Assembly (NCBI GenBank): GCA_015232355.1
Contig: JADFZW010000002.1
Coordinates: forward strand, 223,130-287,129
Length of the DNA stretch: 64,000 nt
Reading direction: 5' to 3'
DNA from: Oligoflexia bacterium
GTDB taxonomy: Bacteria; Bdellovibrionota; Bacteriovoracia; Bacteriovoracales; Bacteriovoracaceae
The notes under the pieces are model-generated. The model saw nothing but the letters and a program-made list of their open reading frames with translations. It had not been told where the DNA came from and searched no databases. Shown piece after piece: positions 8,813-17,339 of this stretch (the stretch's first letter is position 1; each line of letters begins with the position of its first letter). The translations under genes were made by a program, and so were the position numbers.

Positions 8813-10648
8813 ATGAAAGAAAATATTATTGATCGTGCCAGAACTTGGGCCAATGAAAAATATTTTGATCAAGAATCAAGAGATGAGATTAAAAATCTAC
8901 TTGATAAACATGATCATGGAGATACTAAAGCATATAACGAGCTCTTTGATCGTTTTTACAAAGACGTTGAGTTTGGCACTGGTGGATTACGTTGTATAAT
9001 CGGTATGGGCCCAAATAGAATGAGTAAATACATCGTCCGACGTGCAACTCAAGCACTAGCAGATGTAGTAAAGAAAAACTTTCATGGACATGGACATGGA
9101 CATGAACACGAACAAACTTTAAATGTTTTAAGTGTGGCCGTCAGTTACGATTCAAGACGTTTCTCCTATGAGTTTGCTTGTGAAGCATCCTCTGTTTTGG
9201 CCGCTAATGGAATTATAGCATACATCTACGATAAACTAACTCCTACTCCAATGCTCTCCTTTGCTGTTAGACATCTGAAGGCCAAGGCAGGAATAATGGT
9301 AACTGCAAGCCACAACCCACCTGAATACAATGGTTACAAAGTATATTGGGATAATGGCGCTCAAGTAATTCCTCCTTGTGATAAAGAGATTATCCATCGC
9401 TACAATGAAATCTCTGATTTTAATTTAATAAAATTTATTCCCTTCGATGAAGGATTAAAAAATGGAATGATTCGCTATATAGGTTCTGATGTGGTTGATA
9501 GTTACCACCAAGCAGTTCTAAATCGCTCCTTTAATCCACAACTTTGTAAAGATAAGGGCCGTGATTTAAAGATAGTTTTCACTCCTATTCATGGTACAGG
9601 ATATGTTCCAGGAATGCGTGCTTTGAAAGATCAAGGAACCTCAAATATTTTATTAGTACAAGAGCAAATTAATCCAGATTCTAATTTTTCTACCGTACCA
9701 TCTCCAAATCCTGAAAATCCAAAAGCATTAAAGCTAGCTGTTGATCTTATGATTAGAGAGAATGCTGATGTTGCATTCGGTACTGATCCTGATGCTGATC
9801 GAATTGGTGTAGTTGTAAATCATAAAGGAAATCCATACTACTTAAATGGAAATCAAGTAGGTGTATTATTACTTCACTATATTCTCTCTATGCTTAAGCG
9901 AGATGGAAAAATTACAAAAGATTCTGTGGTGATTAAATCAATTGTAACTTCAGAGCTACAGACTGCCATCGCCAAACATTTTGGAGTAAAAATTTACAGT
10001 ACCCTAACTGGTTTTAAGTGGATGTGTGGTAAGTTGCAAGAGATGGAAAATGAAAATCCCAATTTGAAATTTGTTTTTGCCAGTGAAGAATCATATGGGT
10101 ATCTTCCAATAGCAGAAGTTCGTGATAAAGATGCAATCGCTGCTATGTCTTTACTAGCAGAAATTGCACTTTATTACAAAGTAACTGCCAATATGACTTT
10201 AGTTGATACTCTTGACAAGATTTATCAAGAACACGGACTCTACTTAGAAACACTTCTTTCTCTTGATTATGAGGGCATTGAGGGTGAGAAAAAAATAAAA
10301 AGAATCATGGATCTATTTAGAAACTACTCTCAAACCAAAAGTGACATTCTAGGTGAGAAGCTGGTTAAAATTGAAGATTGGGAATTGAGAGAAGAAAAAG
10401 ATCTGGCCGATGGCCAAGTTTTGCGAGTCTCTGCTATTGATATTCCAAAGAGCAATGTTTTGGGATTTACTACTGAAAAAGGAAATAAGATTTGTCTTCG
10501 TCCATCTGGTACTGAACCAAAAATTAAATTTTATTTTATGATGAGAGATTGTGATAAGAATCTTACAATTGATGAAATAAAAAAGCGCGCTCAAAAACGA
10601 GCAATGGAATTTGAAAAATTCTTTAAAGATCTATCTGAAAAAGCATAA
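8813..10648 (+). CDS. Alpha-phosphohexomutase (phosphoglucomutase/phosphomannomutase type)
   Basis: The enzyme interconverts hexose 1- and 6-phosphates through a phosphoserine. The catalytic serine loop TASHNPPEYNGYKVYW, the Mg-binding loop GTDPDADRIGV, the sugar-specificity region and the C-terminal phosphate-binding RPSGTEPKIKFYF are all present. Its 611 residues match the long PgcA/PGM2-like subgroup rather than the 450-residue ManB group. An HGHGHGHEHE insert near residue 95 comes from a 6-bp repeat. It could feed glucose-1-phosphate towards UDP-glucose, the substrate of the Ugd encoded at 15.7-17.2 kb. Confidence 0.92.
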   Translation: MKENIIDRARTWANEKYFDQESRDEIKNLLDKHDHGDTKAYNELFDRFYKDVEFGTGGLRCIIGMGPNRMSKYIVRRATQALADVVKKNFHGHGHGHEHEQTLNVLSVAVSYDSRRFSYEFACEASSVLAANGIIAYIYDKLTPTPMLSFAVRHLKAKAGIMVTASHNPPEYNGYKVYWDNGAQVIPPCDKEIIHRYNEISDFNLIKFIPFDEGLKNGMIRYIGSDVVDSYHQAVLNRSFNPQLCKDKGRDLKIVFTPIHGTGYVPGMRALKDQGTSNILLVQEQINPDSNFSTVPSPNPENPKALKLAVDLMIRENADVAFGTDPDADRIGVVVNHKGNPYYLNGNQVGVLLLHYILSMLKRDGKITKDSVVIKSIVTSELQTAIAKHFGVKIYSTLTGFKWMCGKLQEMENENPNLKFVFASEESYGYLPIAEVRDKDAIAAMSLLAEIALYYKVTANMTLVDTLDKIYQEHGLYLETLLSLDYEGIEGEKKIKRIMDLFRNYSQTKSDILGEKLVKIEDWELREEKDLADGQVLRVSAIDIPKSNVLGFTTEKGNKICLRPSGTEPKIKFYFMMRDCDKNLTIDEIKKRAQKRAMEFEKFFKDLSEKA

Positions 10649-10669
10649 AAAGTTAGAGGCAAATAAATT

Positions 10670-11377
10670 ATGAAAGAGAGAGAAAAAGAAAGAGCCGTAG
10701 TATTAGTAAGTGGAGGAATGGACTCACTAGTTACTCTGGCAATAGCAAACGAAAAATATGGCCAGGATAACATCTTCATGCTTCACTTGAATTATGGTCA
10801 ACGAACTGAAAGCAAAGAACTGCAATGTTTTAAAGAGATAGTAAAGCACTACAAAATACCAAAATCCAGAAGAAAAATCATCGATATGAGTTTTCTAAAA
10901 GAGATTGGCGGTAGTTCTTTAACTGATAAAAAAATGAAAGTAACACCATTTAAAGGTGATAAACGTAAAAGCAAAAGTATTATTCCAAGCTCCTATGTTC
11001 CATTCAGAAATACTATTATCCTTTCTCTGGCAGTAGCATATGCAGAGGTAATCTGTGCTAAAAAAATTTATATTGGTGCTGTATATGAGGATTCATCTGG
11101 ATATCCAGATTGTAGACCCAAATATTACAAAGCGATAAATAAAGTAATTCAAGAGGGAACAAAGTTTACAGGAATTGAAGTGCTCACCCCAGTAATTTAT
11201 TTATCAAAGGATAAAATTATAGCTGAAGGAATACGCTTAAAAGCTCCCTTCAAATTAAGTTGGTCCTGTTATAAGAGTGAAAAGATCGCTTGTGGTGTTT
11301 GTGATTCTTGTGTTTTAAGGTTGAGAGCATTTGATCGCGCAGGAGTATTGGATCCGATACAATATATGAAAAATTAA
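10670..11377 (+). CDS. queC: 7-cyano-7-deazaguanine synthase
   Basis: QueC converts CDG to preQ0 with ATP and ammonia in the queuosine/7-deazaguanine pathway. The PP-loop SGGMDS is at residues 14-19, and the zinc-binding cysteines Cys200, Cys208, Cys211 and Cys214 (ACGVCDSC) are intact. The 235 residues are normal. An AGAGG ribosome binding site precedes ATG 10670, 21 bp after the phosphohexomutase stop. queG (41.9 kb) provides the last step of the same pathway. No other que genes are seen here. Confidence 0.95.
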   Translation: MKEREKERAVVLVSGGMDSLVTLAIANEKYGQDNIFMLHLNYGQRTESKELQCFKEIVKHYKIPKSRRKIIDMSFLKEIGGSSLTDKKMKVTPFKGDKRKSKSIIPSSYVPFRNTIILSLAVAYAEVICAKKIYIGAVYEDSSGYPDCRPKYYKAINKVIQEGTKFTGIEVLTPVIYLSKDKIIAEGIRLKAPFKLSWSCYKSEKIACGVCDSCVLRLRAFDRAGVLDPIQYMKN

Positions 11378-11418
11378 GATTTAATTAAATAATAACAATA
11401 ATTGGAGGAAATTAATCT

Positions 11419-11946
11419 ATGAAAGGAATTATTGTTTTATGTTTAAAAGATATGGTTGAAAAATATTTAAGCACTCAAGCATGGAATGAAATCTCACAAG
11501 AAATTATTCCGGACACTCAAGTTATAACTTCCACAAGCAACATTGAGGATAGTAAAGTTTTAGACATCATTAAAGAGATGTGTTCAAGAATGAACATTAC
11601 CGCTCAACAGGCAGCAGATGCTTTTGGTGATTATTGGGTAAATGTTTATTCTCAAAAAATGTATGCAGGCATGTACAAAATGCATAAAGATGCAAAAACT
11701 TTTTTGACCTCCCTTGATAAAATTCACGCCATCTGTACCAATAATATAGCTGATGCTCACCCACCTCAATTCATCTGTAAAGAGAGTGACAATAATTCAA
11801 TGTTTATGACTTACATTTCAGAGCGAGGATTAGTAGATATATTTATTGGATTAGTTAGGGGCGTAGGAAAATACTATAAGGAAAAAATTGATATTTCAAA
11901 AGAGGGGCCAGACAAAATCAAGATTACTTTTAAAGGCAAAATTTAA
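11419..11946 (+). CDS. H-NOX haem nitric oxide/oxygen sensor
   Basis: H-NOX proteins bind haem and sense NO or O2. The 175-residue length, the start MKGIIVLCLKDMVEKY, the proximal histidine His103 (DKIHAI), the conserved proline 115/116 (HPPQF) and the haem-propionate motif YISER (Tyr132, Ser134, Arg136) match the family. By alignment with Thermoanaerobacter H-NOX, the distal-pocket Tyr140 position is Ile141 here, which predicts an NO-selective rather than O2-binding protein. In anaerobic bacteria H-NOX is often fused to chemoreceptors. In others it stands alone beside signalling genes. CheW and a chemoreceptor are encoded about 400 bp downstream on the other strand. GGAGG (11404-11408) precedes the ATG. 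Confidence 0.9.
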   Translation: MKGIIVLCLKDMVEKYLSTQAWNEISQEIIPDTQVITSTSNIEDSKVLDIIKEMCSRMNITAQQAADAFGDYWVNVYSQKMYAGMYKMHKDAKTFLTSLDKIHAICTNNIADAHPPQFICKESDNNSMFMTYISERGLVDIFIGLVRGVGKYYKEKIDISKEGPDKIKITFKGKI

Positions 11947-12224
11947 TATCTTCCAATGATGTTAAAGATATCCTCACCATCCATACAACGATCGACACAA
12001 GCAAGTTGATAATCAATAGCTTCTCTATTGCATTTTTCGTAGCTTACTTGGCACTCTGATTTTGATTCATTACTGTTACTTGTTGAAATACATGTTGCAA
12101 ATTTTTCATCACAACTTTTAAAGAGAGGAGCAGTTTCTTTTCTGCAGAAAATACCGCATGGTTGGATAGCATAAGCGGATGACATTAGTGTTACGGTAGC
12201 GATGATTGTAAGTAATTTTTTCAT
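11943..12224 (-). CDS. Small secreted eight-cysteine protein
   Basis: I do not recognise this 93-residue protein. It has a clear signal peptide (MKKLLTIIATVTLMSS, cleavage after AYA at residue 19). The mature part has eight cysteines at 23, 27, 38, 45, 58, 65, 76 and 80. The gaps between them are 3, 10, 6, 12, 6, 10 and 3, a perfectly symmetric series that suggests an antiparallel helical hairpin with nested disulfides. AAGGAG (rc around 12229-12234) precedes the start. Its stop overlaps that of the H-NOX gene by 3 bases in a tail-to-tail arrangement. Confidence 0.8.
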   Translation of the reverse strand: MKKLLTIIATVTLMSSAYAIQPCGIFCRKETAPLFKSCDEKFATCISTSNSNESKSECQVSYEKCNREAIDYQLACVDRCMDGEDIFNIIGRY

Positions 12225-12344
12225 TTAAAGACTCCTTGTAATGAGATTAACATTTTAATATTAATAAAATTAAAAATGCACTCTTATCACAAGAATTTTG
12301 ATTATCAAACAAAAAAATTAATGTATCTGGCCATTGGCCACAAG

Positions 12345-12920
12345 CTAAGCTGCATTTGCTTTTGGCGGAGTTTCGCTTGAATTTGGAATTGAAGAACTGG
12401 AATTGGCCTTAATTGCATTAACTAATTGATCATCCTTACCAAAAATCATCCCTACATTTAAAATTATTACAAACTTTTCACCTACCTTACCAATACCTTC
12501 GATAAAACAAGTATCCAATCCCGTAGACATCTCTGGAGCCTCTTCAATATTATTTGCATCGATTGTAAGAACATCTTTTATATTATCAACAATCAGTCCA
12601 GCATTTTTTTCACCAGTATTTACAATAATTATAACCGATGCTTTGTTATGTTCTATCTCACTCATGCAAAACTTTATTCGAGGATCAACCACTGGAATGA
12701 TATTACCTCTTAAATTAAGTATACCTTTTACATAAGTGGGAAAGTTCGGTAGATGAGTCAACTCTCGATAACTGGTAATTTCTTGTACTGATTTGATATT
12801 GATTCCATACTCTTCATTACCTATATTGAAGGTTACAAATTGATTTCCACCAGTGCTAGAGGAATTAAGTAAATTTATTAACGCTTCCTTAATATCTGTA
12901 TTATCATTTTGATTTTTCAT
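12345..12920 (-). CDS. cheW: Chemotaxis adaptor CheW
   Basis: CheW couples chemoreceptors to the kinase CheA. The protein has the CheW-like fold: FVTFNIGNEEYGINI, then VQEITSYRELTHLPNFP and VKGILNLRGNIIPVVD. Its 191 residues include a short N-terminal extension and a Ser/Pro/Ala-rich tail. A strong GAAGGAG ribosome binding site lies before the ATG. It follows the chemoreceptor gene by 24 bp on the same strand, so the two are almost certainly one transcript. No cheA, cheR or cheB is in the window, so it must work with a kinase encoded elsewhere. Confidence 0.95.
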   Translation of the reverse strand: MKNQNDNTDIKEALINLLNSSSTGGNQFVTFNIGNEEYGINIKSVQEITSYRELTHLPNFPTYVKGILNLRGNIIPVVDPRIKFCMSEIEHNKASVIIIVNTGEKNAGLIVDNIKDVLTIDANNIEEAPEMSTGLDTCFIEGIGKVGEKFVIILNVGMIFGKDDQLVNAIKANSSSSIPNSSETPPKANAA

Positions 12921-12944
12921 TAAATATCTCCTTCAAAAAAAAAA

Positions 12945-14762
12945 CTAAAAATCCTGACCGTCAGAAAAATTTCCACTATTTTTTCTCAAAATGGATTCTA
13001 CTACCTCTTTTTCATCTGTGCTCATCTTCTGCGTTTGACTATTATCTCCTCTGGTTCTTGAAGTAGAATTTTTACCAATTGGTAAATTTATCACCTCTCC
13101 ACCATTTCCATCTTTTCCTGTTTCACCACTATTCATCTTAGGTCCAGTAATAAGCTGGTCAGAGCTAGAATCACAAGAAGTTGTAAATACTCCACCTAAA
13201 GTCTTCTTGCCAGAACCGGAACCACCACCGCTTGTTGCAGTAGCAGATTTTCTTGCACCTGCTACTAACCTGTTAGCATTGTGAGCATTTTCATTATTTT
13301 GAGCATGATCTAATTTTTGACCAGAAAAAATTTCATCCATCAAAGCACCCATAGCTGCAGTCTTATTCTTAACAATTTCACTACTAGAAGCTATCTCTTC
13401 AACTAAAGATGCATTTTGTTGGGTAACTGAATCCAACTCGACTACAGCCTTGTTAATTTGCTCTACTGCTGAAAATTGCTCTCTGGTAGCTGCTGATATC
13501 TCATCCATAAGACCTGCAACCTGATTTATATTTGAAGATATCTCTAATAATTTTTCATTATTTAAAATAACTAATTTTTCACCCTTCTCAACTTTTTCCA
13601 CACTATCAGTAATTAGTGATTTAATTTCCTTGGTTGCACTCGATGCTCTCTGAGCGAGATCACGAACTTCAATCGCCACTACAGCAAAACCCTTACCTTG
13701 ATTTCCAGCTTTGGCCGCTTCGATGGCAGCATTAATTGCTAAAATATTTGTTTGAAAGGCAATTACCTCAACTAACCCAATTATCTCTGAGATTTTTTTA
13801 CTACTAGTTGAAATCTCTCCCATAGCCTGCTTTGCCTCTCCAGAGACATTGATTCCATTATCAGCGGTAGTAACTGCCATTCGAGAAATCTGTGCAGCCT
13901 TCTGGCAATGATCCGCTGTTTGTCTAACTTGAGAGGTAATTTCTTCAAGAGTGGATGCAGTCTCTTCTAAGAGTGATGCTTGATCTTGAGTACGAGAAGA
14001 AAGATCACCATTTCCTTCAGCAACTTGTTTTGATTCTGCCGCCACAACCACTGTAGAATTGGTTACAACCGATGCAAAAGAGTTTAGTATTCTCATAATA
14101 TAAACCAAAAACAAAATGCTTAAAACTAGAGTAATTAAAATTATACTTATAAGAAATGTCGATACTACAGCGTAGGTTTTTTGTAACTTCACACTAATAT
14201 CTTTAGTCTCTTGAATGTTATATTCACTAAGTTTATCAAGAGCATCTACTGCAAGATTTAGTTTCAAATTAGAATCTAACACTCTCATTTGCATTAGCTC
14301 TAAATAATTTTTTTCCTTCTCTTGATCATTTGCACTTACAGCAGTATCGACCTCTCGAGAGTACTTGATTAAATCCTCATGTTGTATAATCCACTCCTGA
14401 TATGACGCTGTAAAATCATCTAAAAACTTCTTCTCCTCAGAGTTAAAATAAAATCCCTCTAACTCCTTTCTATTTCCTGCTATTTTTTTAAACTCTCTTT
14501 CAATAACTTCATACTGAGTTTTTCTGACTTCCCCTCTAAATCCCCTAATAGTTAATGCTCTTTCTGCAGCAGAGATACTCCACAATGATGATTCCAATTG
14601 TGTTAATATCTTAACCGTTGGAAGACTGACAGTTGCAATCTCATTTCCATTTTTATAATTTTCTTTAGTAGAATAAAATCCAGTTAATCCCACACAAACC
14701 ATTGCAGCTATTGTTAGAATGAAACTAAATAATATTTTTTTAGGTAATGATAATTTTTTCAT
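12945..14762 (-). CDS. Methyl-accepting chemotaxis protein
   Basis: This 605-residue receptor has an N-terminal membrane helix (about 11-30) and a periplasmic four-helix-bundle-like sensor rich in charged helices (about 30-190). A second membrane helix follows (about 195-220), then a long cytoplasmic signalling coil. The tip reads AFQTNILAINAAIEAAKAG followed by GFAVVAIEVRDLAQRAS, typical of Tar-like receptors. No clear HAMP domain is seen after the second membrane helix. The last 110 residues are Gly/Ser/Asn-rich linker, without a recognisable CheR-binding NWETF pentapeptide at the end. I chose the ATG at 14762 because GGAGGAGAAG lies before it. The linked cheW and H-NOX genes suggest a shared NO or redox response, which is an inference. 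Confidence 0.93.
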   Translation of the reverse strand: MKKLSLPKKILFSFILTIAAMVCVGLTGFYSTKENYKNGNEIATVSLPTVKILTQLESSLWSISAAERALTIRGFRGEVRKTQYEVIEREFKKIAGNRKELEGFYFNSEEKKFLDDFTASYQEWIIQHEDLIKYSREVDTAVSANDQEKEKNYLELMQMRVLDSNLKLNLAVDALDKLSEYNIQETKDISVKLQKTYAVVSTFLISIILITLVLSILFLVYIMRILNSFASVVTNSTVVVAAESKQVAEGNGDLSSRTQDQASLLEETASTLEEITSQVRQTADHCQKAAQISRMAVTTADNGINVSGEAKQAMGEISTSSKKISEIIGLVEVIAFQTNILAINAAIEAAKAGNQGKGFAVVAIEVRDLAQRASSATKEIKSLITDSVEKVEKGEKLVILNNEKLLEISSNINQVAGLMDEISAATREQFSAVEQINKAVVELDSVTQQNASLVEEIASSSEIVKNKTAAMGALMDEIFSGQKLDHAQNNENAHNANRLVAGARKSATATSGGGSGSGKKTLGGVFTTSCDSSSDQLITGPKMNSGETGKDGNGGEVINLPIGKNSTSRTRGDNSQTQKMSTDEKEVVESILRKNSGNFSDGQDF

Positions 14763-14872
14763 AAAAGTTCTTCTCCTCCCCACACACAAATGATAGATAT
14801 TCAAAGATTTGTATTTCTCTTCATCGGCGAAGCTTAGAAGAACTTTAAGAAAAATTTTAATATTTTGAATGT

Positions 14873-14916
14873 TGATTTTTATTTGATTCTTATTTGATTC
14901 TTGTTTGATTTTTATT
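14873..14916. repeat. 11-bp tandem repeat, four copies
   Basis: The unit TGATTCTTATT (with T or G variants) occurs four times without gaps, ending at the stop codon of the amidase gene. It fills the space between that gene and the chemoreceptor start. Confidence 0.85.
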
Positions 14917-15776
14917 TAAAAGACAACCATTCTTGAACGAATGTTTTCAATATATTGAAGGTCAATTTCAGCACAGTAAAGACCAACATCACTTTCACTT
15001 CCACCAGCATCTACAATTACCTTACCCCAAGGGTCAATTATTAGTGAATGGCCATAAGTTGTTATACCGCCATCATGACTGCCTACCTGAGCGGCCGCCA
15101 CTACATATGATTGATTTTCAATAGCACGAGCACGAAGAAGTGTATGCCAATGTGCCTTGCCTGTAGGAACAGTAAAGGCAGCACAGATGGAGAGTAAATG
15201 AACTTTACTTGATCTCACATAATTTCTAAACAGTTCAGGGAAACGCAAATCAAAACAAATAGCAAAACCAATTTTTAATTCGAGATCTTTAAGAGTTAGA
15301 GCGAGAGGTAATGATCCAGCAGTATAGATTTTACTCTCATCAAATGACTTTTGCTGGAGAGTGCACTTAAACAAATTGATCTTATCGTAACGAGGAAGTA
15401 ACTCTCCACTAGGAGAAAAATTATATGTTCGATTATATATCTTGCCAGTTGAGGGAATGCGAGTCGCGGCCGTTCCGCCTAATACATAGACCCCACATCC
15501 AATTGCCAATGATTTAATATTTTGGAAGTGTTGATTCTTTTCAGATTCTTCTGACTCAAACTTTTCCCCTACCTCTACCTCTACCAAATAAGGTGTGATA
15601 TGATCTTTTCCTAAGGAATAAAAATACTCTGGTAAAAATAAAACTTCAATTGCTTCAGATTTAATCTTTGGTATTTGCTCTTTAATAAAAGCTAAATTTT
15701 CATTTGGATCTAATTTAGAGTTGAGTTGAATTAACCCAATTTTGATCACTCGATTCGTTGTTGACTCCAACGCCAA
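14916..15776 (-). CDS. Carbon-nitrogen hydrolase (nitrilase superfamily amidase)
   Basis: The Glu-Lys-Cys triad of the superfamily is visible: Glu50 (FLPEYF), Lys132 (YDKINLF) and Cys174 (AICFDLRFPE). The 286-residue length and the GHSLIIDPWG segment resemble the Nit1/Nit2 omega-amidase or deaminated-glutathione amidase branch, which removes amide groups from small dicarboxylate amides. The substrate cannot be fixed from sequence. Its 5' end overlaps the 3' end of ugd by 62 bp in another frame. A GTG at codon 10 would shorten the overlap, and conserved sequence (IKIGLIQLN) begins only after it. Confidence 0.88.
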   Translation of the reverse strand: MALESTTNRVIKIGLIQLNSKLDPNENLAFIKEQIPKIKSEAIEVLFLPEYFYSLGKDHITPYLVEVEVGEKFESEESEKNQHFQNIKSLAIGCGVYVLGGTAATRIPSTGKIYNRTYNFSPSGELLPRYDKINLFKCTLQQKSFDESKIYTAGSLPLALTLKDLELKIGFAICFDLRFPELFRNYVRSSKVHLLSICAAFTVPTGKAHWHTLLRARAIENQSYVVAAAQVGSHDGGITTYGHSLIIDPWGKVIVDAGGSESDVGLYCAEIDLQYIENIRSRMVVF

Positions 15777-17190
15777 TTTCCCCCTCTAAAATTTGCTTAT
15801 TAAATTCTTGAACTGTTGTGGAATTGCCGTCCATAAAATTTAAATTTACATCACTTTTTGGAATATATTTTCCTACAGCATAGTAACTAAATCCCATTTC
15901 TAATAGACGATTGGTTGGATAGAGATTCCTAGAATCAAAGAGTATTGCACTCTTTAAGCGCATCTTCATCTCCATAAAGTCTGGTGCTTTAAATTCCGCC
16001 CAATCTGTTAATACCACTAGCGCATCTGCATCGTTGATAGCATCATATTTATTTTCAAACATACGCAAACGTCTGATTGCATCTGAAAGATTGTTGTTAA
16101 TATATTCATAAAAGTGAGTGGATGCCACAGGATCATAAAAGTTTACACTTCCACCTGCATTTAATATTTCATTTGTAAGTGTAATTGAAGGTGCCTCTCG
16201 AATATCATCTGTATTTGGTTTAAAAGATACTCCCCAAAGAGTAAAAACTTTTCCTTTAATATTTCCATTGAAGTGCTTTAATATTTTCTTAAATGTATAA
16301 TGTTTTTGTTCATTATTAACATCATTTGCAGCTTGAACAATTTTTAAATTAATACCATGTTCTTTGGCAGTCGACAAAAGAGCACGCACATCTTTAGGAA
16401 AACAACTTCCACCATAACCAGGACCAGGATAGAGAAAGAAATGACCAATTCTTCGATCTGAAGTAATACCTTTTCTAACTTCTTCTATATCTGCACCCGT
16501 AACATCACACAAGCGGGCCACTTCATTGATGAATGAAATTTTTGTGGCCAAAAAACTATTGGCGGCATATTTTGTCATCTCTGCAGAGATATTAGACATG
16601 TGATATATTGGATTTCCTTGACGAACGAGAGGTGCATAGAGTTCTTCCATGATCTTTCCCTCTTCGCCATTATTCTCTTGTGAATATCCAATAACCACTC
16701 TATCTGGTCGCATGAAATCGTCAATTGCACTTCCCTCTTTTAAAAACTCAGGATTATTAACTACAAAAAATTTCACCTTGGTAAATTGAGCAATATGTTT
16801 TTTAATTTTTGCAGCAGTTCCCACAGGAACTGTGGATTTTATTACAACAATAGATCGATCACTAAGAAGCAGGGCAACCTCTTTGGCCGCATCGAAAAGA
16901 TAGCTCAAATCTGCTTCACCATTAGATGCAGATGGCGTTCCTACTGCAAGAAAAATTACTTTGGAATTTTTCACTGATGTGTAATCGATTGAAAAAAAGA
17001 GACGTTTACTTTGAATATTTCTAGTAAGCATTTCACTAAGACCTGGTTCATATATCGGAGATTTTCCCTCCCATAACATCTTTATCTTGTTCTCATCAAC
17101 ATCAATACATGTTACATGATGTCCCATCTCCGCAAAACATGTTCCTGATACAAGTCCAACATAACCAGTTCCAACTACAGATACTTTCAT
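15715..17190 (-). CDS. ugd: UDP-glucose 6-dehydrogenase
   Basis: Ugd oxidises UDP-glucose to UDP-glucuronate with two NAD+, feeding capsule, exopolysaccharide or LPS sugars. The N-terminal Rossmann loop VVGTGYVGLVSGTCFAEMGH is intact and the catalytic cysteine is Cys263 in GPGYGGSCFPKD. The 491 residues include a C-terminal extension of about 40 residues beyond the usual end (rich in Asn/Ser), which is the part overlapping the next gene. ATG 17190 is the natural start. It diverges from a glycosyltransferase gene, consistent with a surface polysaccharide role. Confidence 0.96.
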   Translation of the reverse strand: MKVSVVGTGYVGLVSGTCFAEMGHHVTCIDVDENKIKMLWEGKSPIYEPGLSEMLTRNIQSKRLFFSIDYTSVKNSKVIFLAVGTPSASNGEADLSYLFDAAKEVALLLSDRSIVVIKSTVPVGTAAKIKKHIAQFTKVKFFVVNNPEFLKEGSAIDDFMRPDRVVIGYSQENNGEEGKIMEELYAPLVRQGNPIYHMSNISAEMTKYAANSFLATKISFINEVARLCDVTGADIEEVRKGITSDRRIGHFFLYPGPGYGGSCFPKDVRALLSTAKEHGINLKIVQAANDVNNEQKHYTFKKILKHFNGNIKGKVFTLWGVSFKPNTDDIREAPSITLTNEILNAGGSVNFYDPVASTHFYEYINNNLSDAIRRLRMFENKYDAINDADALVVLTDWAEFKAPDFMEMKMRLKSAILFDSRNLYPTNRLLEMGFSYYAVGKYIPKSDVNLNFMDGNSTTVQEFNKQILEGEIGVGVNNESSDQNWVNSTQL

Positions 17191-17339
17191 TGTGATGATA
17201 ACTCCAAAAGTAAAATGTTATTAAAGTAAAATATTACTAAATTTAAAAACATACTTGATAATCTAAGATAATTTCTACTACTATTCCATGATTTTATCTT
17301 TATTTAAAAAATATTTTTTGTTATCTTTTTTTATTAGTA

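Noticed and set aside
10649..10669. preQ1 riboswitch before queC
   Set aside because: Only 21 bp separate queC from the previous gene, too short for a preQ1 aptamer with expression platform, and no matching stem is seen.
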